15,902 bases of DNA. It comes from Cochliopodium minus. Taxonomy: Eukaryota > Discosea > Himatismenida > Cochliopodiidae. Below, in pieces: positions 9,712 through 15,902 of this stretch. The DNA is taken from NCBI GenBank assembly GCA_024220525.1, contig JAMYWO010000584.1, positions 1 through 15,902 of the forward strand, read 5' to 3'. The translations under genes were made by a program, and so were the position numbers. How positions within the stretch are numbered: the first letter of the stretch is position 1; each line of letters begins with the position of its first letter. The notes beneath the pieces were generated by a model, which was not told where the DNA came from, made no database searches, and was given only the letters and a program-made list of their open reading frames with translations.

Positions 9712-10204
9712 ATGAGCACAAATAATCTTGGGGAATATGCAAGAGAAAGTAATTATATTTTTCTTTGAGATTAAAAATACAATTCATTCATTGATTTAAG
9801 GAGCACACAAGATAAATGAAACCAAATTGAAGAATTTCCATGAGATGATAACGTAAAAAACAAATTTTAATCCCTCTCAAAAATTGATTATATTTTCAAA
9901 TCATTCAGAGATATGATAATAAAGAAAACCAACAAAGGAAAATTCAAAACAACACTTTCATTTGGTATCATTCATCATATAATTTATTTATTCACAATAA
10001 TTTTTATGTTGCTCAGAGGATGAATGGTAAAACATATATGATATATACAATATTGAAATTAAATTTTAAAATAGGTATTTTGATAAAGTAATTCAAAGAT
10101 CTATCATCAAAATACTCGGAAGCGAAAATATTGGCATATCATTTCACTTGTTCGATAAAAAAATAGATTTAAAGTTACATTGGGGATTGAATGAGAAAAA
10201 TTGA
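9712..10204 (+). CDS. Probable small protein of unknown function, 94 aa, five short exons
   Basis: Proposed exons are 9712-9748, 9801-9852, 9909-9964, 10017-10026 (10 nt) and 10075-10204. The introns are 52, 56, 52 and 48 nt, with donors GTAATT, GTAAAA, GTATCA and GTAAAA and acceptors TTAAG, TTCAG, CTCAG and ATAG. All phases agree (1, 2, 1, 2) and the 94-residue product has no internal stop. The family is not recognised. The N-terminus looks like an amphipathic helix (GEYARERAHKINETKLKNF). It is followed by alternating strand and helix-like segments (KFKTTLSFEDEWYFDKV, IIKILGSENIGISFHLF). There is no signal peptide, membrane segment or Cys cluster. The 10-nt exon is needed: joining exon 3 straight to exon 5 gives an early stop. 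An ATTAAA lies 36 nt beyond the TGA. Evidence is frame continuity and splice-site fit only, so a wrong exon is possible; transcript reads would decide. Confidence 0.5.
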
Positions 10205-10239
10205 GACCACCATATGATTAATACTAATTATTTTTGTTT

Positions 10240-10245
10240 ATTAAA
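10240..10245 (+). terminator. Possible poly(A) signal ATTAAA of the 94-aa protein gene
   Basis: ATTAAA, the common variant hexamer, is 36 nt after the TGA of the five-exon gene and 76 nt before the SETD3-like start codon. Its position is suitable, but chance occurrence is likely in this composition. Confidence 0.25.
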
Positions 10246-10320
10246 GATTGAAACCACAAATCTCTTTTTCAAGAAATGAGTTACACAAATAGAAAAATTC
10301 ACTTTTAAAAAAAAAAAAAA

Positions 10321-12791
10321 ATGAGCAATCTATCTCAAGAACAAAAGATCATCAATAATTTTATTCAATGTAATCTTTAATTTTTTAGTATTTAAAAAGC
10401 TATTCAATGATATCATTAACAAAAATTAAATAAATTGGATCAATATCACAATAATAATTGAATATTCTTAAAAATCATCAAAAAAAAATTAGTTTTGTCT
10501 CAAAATCCAGAATCCTCATTCGATAATCTCAAAAAGATCTTTACAATAATCCAATTATTGAAGAATGTGCAATCAAACAATAAAACAAACACCAACAACG
10601 AAAAGGAAGAGCCAAGTGACGAAGAAAAAATGAAACAATTTCAAGAATGGTTCAAAAGCAACGACTACGAATTCCCAAATAACATCCAAATAGAGAAGAC
10701 AGAAGAAGGGAATGGGATAATATCAAAGGAAGAGATCGAATTGGGATCCTTGATCTTCAGCGTGCCCATCAAATTCATGATGACAGAAGAGAATGGGCTG
10801 TTGGATAAGAGATTCGAGAAGATCAGGGAGAACGAGCTCTTCAAGAGGAATCCCCTCCTCTTCTTGTTGATAGGCGAGCATCTCCATCGCGAATCCTCTT
10901 TTTGGGCTCCTTATCTTCAGATCTTGCCCAAATCTTTCAATTGCCCTTTCTATTGGTCCTTGAAAGAGCTAGAGTTGCTTCAAGCTTCTCCCATTTTCAG
11001 TAAAAAAAATTCTTTTTTGCATTTTTTTTATTATTTTATAAACTTTAATTCCAAAATTTCAATGTTCTCATTATTTTGTTTGTTTTCATTTGGACAATAA
11101 TTTGAATATTTTTTTGTTTTCTTTTCTTTATACGAATGCATCATTAAAATTTTTTTTTTCATTTATTTTTTAAAAAATTAATAAAAATAATTGTGATTTT
11201 TACATTTTTTTTTTTTTACTTTATTTCAATATTCTCATTTTTTTTCGTTTTTGTTTTTCATTTGAATAATAATTCATTCTTTCAATTCGAACACTAAATT
11301 TGAATTTTTTCGGAATATTTCATAAACTTTTTTTTCATTTAAAAAAAAAGTAAAAATATACAGAAATTTTTTGTACGCAAGCAGAGAGTACCTTGCAATG
11401 AACCAAATTTTATCACAAAATGAAATTATACAGGGATTGAGAATAGAAGACTACATCTGGGCCAAATCCACTCTCTACACCCGTCAAAACAACATCCCCA
11501 AGAACCAACTCTCTACCAATCAAAATATTGATAACAGTCCTAATAATTTCCAATTAGCTTTGATTCCCATCTACGATATGTGCAATCACAAAAATGGTTA
11601 AAATTTTTTTTCTTTTTTTTTTCTTTGAGAATTAAAAATTAATTATTAATAAAAACTCCTAATTCCCTTTTCTTTATTTTCATTGATTTTATTCTTTATC
11701 TATTATTTTTTTTTTAATTATTTTTTTTAAAAAATTCATTTTTTTTATCATTTTTTCAAACTGTTTATCATTAATTTTCTTAAAAAAAATCTTTTTTTCT
11801 CTTAAAAAAAATATAATTTTTTTCATAATTTTTTTTAGGCAAACTCTCCACAGATTTCGACCCAGAGAAAAAAAGCTGCGTTTTTTACTCTATGGAGAAA
11901 GTCGAGAAGGGAAAGCAGATCTACATGTACTACGGAGAACGCCTCTACTACGATCTCTTGATTTTCAGTGGTTTTGTAACCTTGTTTTTTAATAAAATTT
12001 TCTTTTTTTTTGATTTTTGTATCAAAATTATTATTTTAAATAAATTTTTTTAAAAAAATTTTTTATTTTGTAATATTTTAATTAATTTTTTTTTTGAAAA
12101 TTATTATCAAAATTTTAATTAAATTTTTTTCATTTTTTTTTTAAAAAAAGGTTTATGAAGACAACCAAGACACTTTTTATCCAGTCACTTTTGACTTCGA
12201 GGACGTTAACCCTTCCATCAAACAAAAGAGGAAGCAAGCCTTTGAAAAGTACACTTACAACCACACCAAAACTTTCAACATGAACGGTTTTAGTGAGGAG
12301 TATTTAAGATGGTCCAGAATTTGTTTTGCCAACTCTACTGAACTCAAATTAATTATTAATGGTAAAATTTTAATTTTTTTTTTTTTAAAAACTAAAATTT
12401 TATTATTTTTATTTTTATTTTAATTAATATTTGTTATTTAAATATTCTTCAAATTATTAATTTAATTTTATTTTTTACAACATTATTTTTGAAAGGAAAA
12501 TTAGATCCAAGCAAACCAATCAACAAAAAAATCGAGACTACCTCTATCAACCAAATCCTCGATTCCATCAAATCCATCGAGCAGAAATACCCCACCACCC
12601 TCGAACAAGATAAACAAACTTTGGAGAGACACAAACACAAACAAAGTGAGCTTTCTCTCAATTCTTACTTTGCTCTTTTGCTTTTGGTTCAGGAGAAGTC
12701 TGCTTTACAAAGAACTAAGTCTGCTTTTGCTGATTATCTCAAGATTTCTGTACCCAAAATTGTTGATAGCAGCTCCAACAAAAAGAAATGA
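10321..12791 (+). CDS. SETD3-like SET-domain protein methyltransferase, 481 aa
   Basis: Exons 10321-10369, 10493-10999, 11351-11596, 11839-11975, 12151-12361 and 12496-12791. The introns are 123, 351, 242, 175 and 134 nt, the phases agree and the product is 481 residues. The SET domain carries GNGIISKEEIELG (residues 89 on), DYIWAKSTLYTRQN (to Asn232), the AdoMet-binding ALIPIYDMCNHKNG (Asn264, His265) and YYGERLYYDLLIFSGF (Tyr299). A Rubisco-methyltransferase-type substrate-binding domain (about 314-481) follows. TRQN-IP plus DMCNH point to the SETD3 branch, whose animal member methylates a histidine of actin, rather than SETD6 or plant Rubisco methyltransferases. The Asn of TRQN, needed for histidine selectivity in SETD3, is present, but the pocket Trp of LWDMCNH is Tyr260 here. 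The TRQN-to-NH loop is about 10 residues longer than in animals. It is shorter than animal SETD3 (~590), mainly lacking the C-terminal tail. The ATG follows 14 A residues. The start of exon 3 (acceptor AAAAG) is fixed by phase and similarity. Confidence 0.9.
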
Positions 12792-12819
12792 TTTTCCTTC
12801 TTTTTGTGCAACTCCTATT

Positions 12820-12825
12820 AATAAA
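12820..12825 (+). terminator. Possible poly(A) signal AATAAA of the SETD3-like gene
   Basis: AATAAA lies 28 nt after the TGA at 12789-12791. The position is good for a short 3' UTR; as elsewhere the composition weakens the inference. The rest of the spacer to about 12995 shows only AT-rich sequence and an A run at about 12968-12980. Confidence 0.35.
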
Positions 12826-12995
12826 TTATTTATAATTTTAAAAATTGGAATATCATATGATCCCTTATTTGAAAATTGCTGATTAAATTATTGGTTTTGG
12901 ATGATTAAATTATTAGCTTTGAAATTCATAACATAAAAGATTTCTAATTTTTACATTTAAACTTTATAAAAAAAAAAAAATTAACATGCTGTTAC

Positions 12996-13405
12996 ATGAA
13001 ACTACTTTTTCAAATGAAGGTCTTGTTTTGGTTTTGGCCGGAACCCAATACCTGGTTCAGGAAAGGTAAATTTTTATATTTATATTTTTTATATTTTTTT
13101 AATTTATATTTTTATAGACAACAATCTTCAACTAATTAACCAATTCTTCCGAAAGAGATGTGATTCAATTTGTAACTACTGAGAAAATGGCCAGTAAATG
13201 TATAGAGAAACCAAAAGTTTCCAGAATTAAAGATTATCACCTCTCTGATACAATAGGAATAGGACACAGTAATAGCTCTTCAATGAATTCTATGTTAAAT
13301 GCAATAGTTCCTTCTTTGGCGAGAGTTATCAAAGGTGCAACAGGAATGATTTTTTTATTTAAAGATACAAATGCAAGACATTGTTTTTTCTCAGAGTTTA
13401 ATTAA
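12996..13405 (+). pseudogene. Unresolved coding-like region on plus strand, possible gene start or decayed gene
   Basis: A good short intron (13066-13117, GTAAAT...TTATAG) joins an ATG-initiated exon (12996-13065, protein start MKLLFQMKVLFWFWPEPNTW) to a frame that stays open to TGA at 13180. A different frame is then open to TAA at 13403-13405 and has protein-like composition (DTIGIGHSNSSSMNSML, SLARVIKGATGMIFLF). The two could be joined by a 51-nt phase-1 intron (13172-13222, GTAACT...CAAAAG), giving one protein of about 100 residues, but that putative intron lacks the T-rich character of the others here. No family is recognised. The antisense strand of 13230-13400 is also open and protein-like, so even the strand is uncertain. 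It may be a real intron-rich gene, a pseudogene or chance frames. Confidence 0.25.
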
Positions 13406-13690
13406 TCTTGCCAAAGATATTCCAATCATTATTTGTTCACCAAATATGATAACTATCTTTATAATCAAGACAGTAATGATAAAAATCTTTACGAGAATTG
13501 GTTAAGTGAACAAACCTTTCACTTTTAAAGATTTAAAGTTGGAGAGTAATCATAATGTTAAAATTTGTTTTATTTCTTGTAGATTCTTTGAGCTCAAGAG
13601 CAATTACTCAGGGTTTTCTTAATTATAATTAATTATTATGAAAATTTTTATGAAAATCAAGATATCATAAAATGCAGAAACAAAGCTAAC

Positions 13691-13860
13691 TTTCATTTCG
13701 GTTTGGAGATGTCTGATCATGAGTTTAAAGATGCAATTAATGTAATTTTGCAAAGATTGATCAAAATCATGCGTGCATTGTTCGTTGAGATTCTCAAATT
13801 GTTCCAAATAGTTGGGATAGTTGCATAATTGATAACCTTTATCGTTCTTGAATATGGTGG
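13691..13860 (-). other. Possible minus-strand internal exon, 56 codons, no gene model
   Basis: On the minus strand a T-rich tract ending TTCTTCATAG precedes an open frame of 56 codons that ends at a GTTAGC donor-like site. The translation looks protein-like, with three spaced Cys and several Tyr (GYQLCNYPNYLEQFENL, EQCTHDFDQSLQNYINC). The plus strand over 13600-13830 is open too (ANFHFGLEMSDHEFKDAI, ending TAA), so strand assignment is ambiguous. Neighbouring exons could not be found on either strand: downstream frames at 13380-13560 are broken by stops. The remaining sequence, 13528-13690 and 13861-14041, holds AT-rich DNA and a short direct repeat TTGAAGCCAA at about 13944-13972. Confidence 0.22.
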
Positions 13861-14041
13861 CTATGAAGAAAATATAGATCCAAAAAGAATTAAATCAGAA
13901 AAATAAGATATTTGAAGAATCAAATCTTGATTTATGTATTCAATTGAAGCCAAAAAAATTTGAAGCCAATTTTTAATTTGTTATTTAAAAAAAATTGCAA
14001 CTCTTTGACTGTAAATATAATACTCCTTTGGAAACAATAAT

Positions 14042-15902
14042 ATGGATAGTGATCAAAATAAAAAGGTGATTGGTAATTATGTTCTTGGTAAGACGATTGG
14101 TGAAGGAAAATTTGGAAAGGTATTTTTTTCACATAAAATAATATGCATTTTAATACTTCATGAAAATATCTTGTTATTCCATATTATGGAACATATATTC
14201 CCTCAATAATATTTTTTTTTGAAACTATTAATAGGTGAAATATGCCTTCAACAAGATGAATGCGAAATCATATGCCATCAAATTATTGGATAAAAAGAGA
14301 TTGTTGAAAGATCAAATGATGGATAAAATAAAGAGAGAGGTAAAAAAACAATCATATCAGTGTTTCTATACATATATCTTCAATATTCGAATAGAATATT
14401 TATTCTTTTTTGATCAAGAACGATTTGATGAAAATTTTTTTGTGATAAAAATCTTCCCAATAGCACAAAAGATATATAATTGATCAATGATACAAATAAA
14501 TTAATAATATTAACATATTTCATTTGTATATTTTGATTAATATTCCCTTTTTCGATCATTTTAATGACAAATTTGTGATATTTTTTATAATTATTCTTAA
14601 TTTCTTAGCATAAAATATTTGAGTTCTGTTTATATCAGATCATTTCAGTATAATGCTTAAAATCATGGTGATTCCTGTAATAATTGATAACACTTTATTT
14701 CTAAAATGATTCAAATGATTTAACAAAAAAAATTTTGTGGATGCTCATTATGCCGAGAATAACATATCTTAATTAGAAATAAAAAATAATTTCAAGATTT
14801 GTACAGCACATTTTAATTTTTATTTTAAACTTTTATTTAAATTATTTCATTTTTTTTTATTTTTTATTTTTCAAATTTTTTTTTTTTTTCATTTTTCTTC
14901 ATTTTTTTTTTTATTTTTCTATTTATTTTTCATCAGATAAAAATCATGCAAAGTTTGAAACATCCAAACATAATAGAAATGAAGGAAGTATTCGTGAACA
15001 GCGAATCGATATATTTAGTGATGGACTTAGCGGAGGGGGGAGAGATTTTCGCCAAGTTGGCAGAGGAGGGAAAATTTACCGAGGAGAAAGCTCGTAAGTA
15101 CTTTCAGCAGCTCATCATGGGTGTTGACTATTGTCACTCTCAAAATGTCATTCATAGAGGTAATTCAAAAAATAAAATAATTTGTTTTTAATTATAATTT
15201 TATTATTTTTTTATTTTTAATAATTTTATATTTTTTGATCATTTTTTAAAATAATATCATTTTTTAATTTTTATTTTTTATTTTAATATTTAAAATATTT
15301 TATATATTTTACTTAATATATTTTTTTTTGTTTTTGAATTTTTTATTTTTTATTTTTTAATATTTTTTTGTTTTATCATTTCTTAAATTAATATCATTCT
15401 TTAATTTATTATTTTTTATTTTACTATTTTATATATTTTATATATTTTACTTAATATATTTATTTTTAATTTTTTTGTCATATTTTTTTGTTGTATTTTT
15501 TTTTTTACTTTATTTTTGAATCTTAAAATTTTTTTAATTTAACATTATTTATTTTTTAAAAAACAATTTTCATTTTCATTTTCATTTTTTTAAAAAGATA
15601 TCAAACCAGAAAACTTGTTACTGGATGCAAAGGGGAATTTGAAAATAGCAGATTTCGGAATGGCTGCGTTAGTCCCTGACATCAACCAATCTGATCTCCT
15701 CAAAACCAAGTGTGGTACCACCAACTACGCTGCCCCTGAGGTTCTCTTAGAGAATTCTGGCTATGGTGCCCCTGCTGATTTGTAAAAATCTGATTTTTTT
15801 TTTTTTATTTTTTTTTATTTTTTATTTTTTATTTATTTTTATTTATTTTTATTTATTTTTATTTATTTTTATTTATTTTTATTTATTTTTATTTATTTTT
15901 AT
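14042..15902 (+). CDS. Protein kinase of the CAMKL (AMPK/SNF1/CIPK-like) group, N-terminal part
   Basis: Exons 14042-14119, 14235-14339, 14937-15159 and 15598-15781, then a donor (GTAAAA) whose intron runs off the right edge. Introns are 115, 597 and 438 nt, far longer than elsewhere in the window. The 196 visible residues cover the N-lobe and the catalytic and activation segments. They show the Gly loop IGEGKFGKV (20-25), AIK Lys42, helix C Glu61, SLKHPNI, HRDIKPENLLL (Asp136, Asn141), DFG Asp154 and APE at 181-183. All catalytic residues are present. The activation loop LLKTKCGTTNYAAPEV has a Thr at 172 in the site that LKB1-type upstream kinases phosphorylate in AMPK/SNF1, and SDLLKTKCGT also resembles plant CIPKs. 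A Ser/Thr kinase regulated by activation-loop phosphorylation is therefore likely. The rest of the C-lobe and any regulatory tail are outside the window, so the subfamily stays open. A stop is read at once if the last intron is not removed (GATTTGTAA). Confidence 0.92.
15238..15465. repeat. Diverged tandem duplication (~137-bp period) inside a kinase intron
   Basis: The stretch from about 15238 to 15330 recurs with few changes at about 15375 to 15465. Shared landmarks are ATCATTT, then TTAA, AATATCATT, TTTAATTT and ATATATTTTACTTAATATAT in the same order. The offset is 137 at the start and 138 at the end. This explains part of the unusual length of the intron 15160-15597. Confidence 0.6.
15831..15902. 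repeat. Tandem repeat of the decamer ATTTATTTTT at the window end
   Basis: Just over seven perfect copies of ATTTATTTTT run to the edge of the window, inside the fourth kinase intron, preceded by irregular T-rich units of the same type (15792-15830). It is a minisatellite-like array that may continue beyond the window and is a likely assembly break point. Confidence 0.9.

Noticed and set aside
11001-11100. SETD3-like exon 2 continuing to a stop at 11100
   Set aside because: After 10999 the translation becomes Phe-rich low complexity. A GTAAAA donor at 11000 and similarity of the next exon show that this is intron.
12449-12661. Minus-strand Leu/Cys/Ser-rich open frame opposite SETD3-like exon 6
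   Set aside because: It is antisense to an exon supported by phase and by continuity with the SETD3-like substrate-binding domain.
1-15902. Non-standard genetic code with TAA or TAG as sense codons
   Set aside because: All recognised genes end where homologues end and contain no internal TAA, TAG or TGA once introns are removed.
1-15902. tRNA, rRNA, CRISPR arrays, transposons or viral genes
   Set aside because: No cloverleaf-like A/B boxes, conserved rRNA stretches, regular spacer arrays, transposase or reverse-transcriptase motifs, or terminal repeats were seen on reading both strands. A covariance-model search would be needed to exclude small RNAs.

Overview
This is a very A+T-rich nuclear segment from a single-celled eukaryote. 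The genes are split by GT...AG introns, mostly 50-150 nt long and rich in poly-T. Translation follows the standard code: TAA and TGA act only as stops inside the recognisable genes. Intergenic spacers are short, and oligo-A often lies directly before the start codon. The gene set (ELAV-like RRM protein, Pumilio, SETD3-type methyltransferase, pyrimidine 5'-nucleotidase, AMPK/SNF1-group kinase, RI-like leucine-rich repeats) is eukaryotic. The AT-rich, intron-dense style would fit an amoeboid or flagellate protist such as Anaeramoeba, a dictyostelid or a heterolobosean. I cannot fix the lineage from sequence alone.

Left part, mainly minus strand. A leucine-rich-repeat protein gene runs off the left edge (1-1551). 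A small Cys-containing protein is read rightward (1780-2209), and its 3' end faces that of a 413-residue charged, Tyr/His-rich orphan (2307-3788, minus). A complete cytosolic-5'-nucleotidase-III gene follows (4004-5045, minus). After it comes a complete three-RRM ELAV/Hu-like gene (5181-6577, minus).

Middle and right, plus strand. A Pumilio gene with a CCCH finger ahead of the PUM domain (7215-9484) is transcribed divergently from the ELAV-like gene across a 637-bp spacer. Next come a probable five-exon gene for a 94-residue protein (9712-10204) and a six-exon SETD3-like SET-domain methyltransferase (10321-12791). A region of open but unresolvable frames on both strands follows (about 12996-13860). 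The window ends inside a CAMKL-type protein kinase gene (14042 onward) whose introns are long and repetitive.

The exon models were built by hand from open frames, GT/AG ends and phase agreement. For the recognised families, protein similarity across the junctions supports them. The most notable points are the head-to-head pair of post-transcriptional regulators (ELAV-like and Pumilio), the Pumilio recognition residues that spell a near-canonical UGUA-type site, an aromatic substitution in the SETD3 substrate pocket, tiny exons of 10 and 35 nt, and frequent AAG splice acceptors. I see no convincing undescribed multi-gene system; the small orphan genes are the best candidates for novelty.
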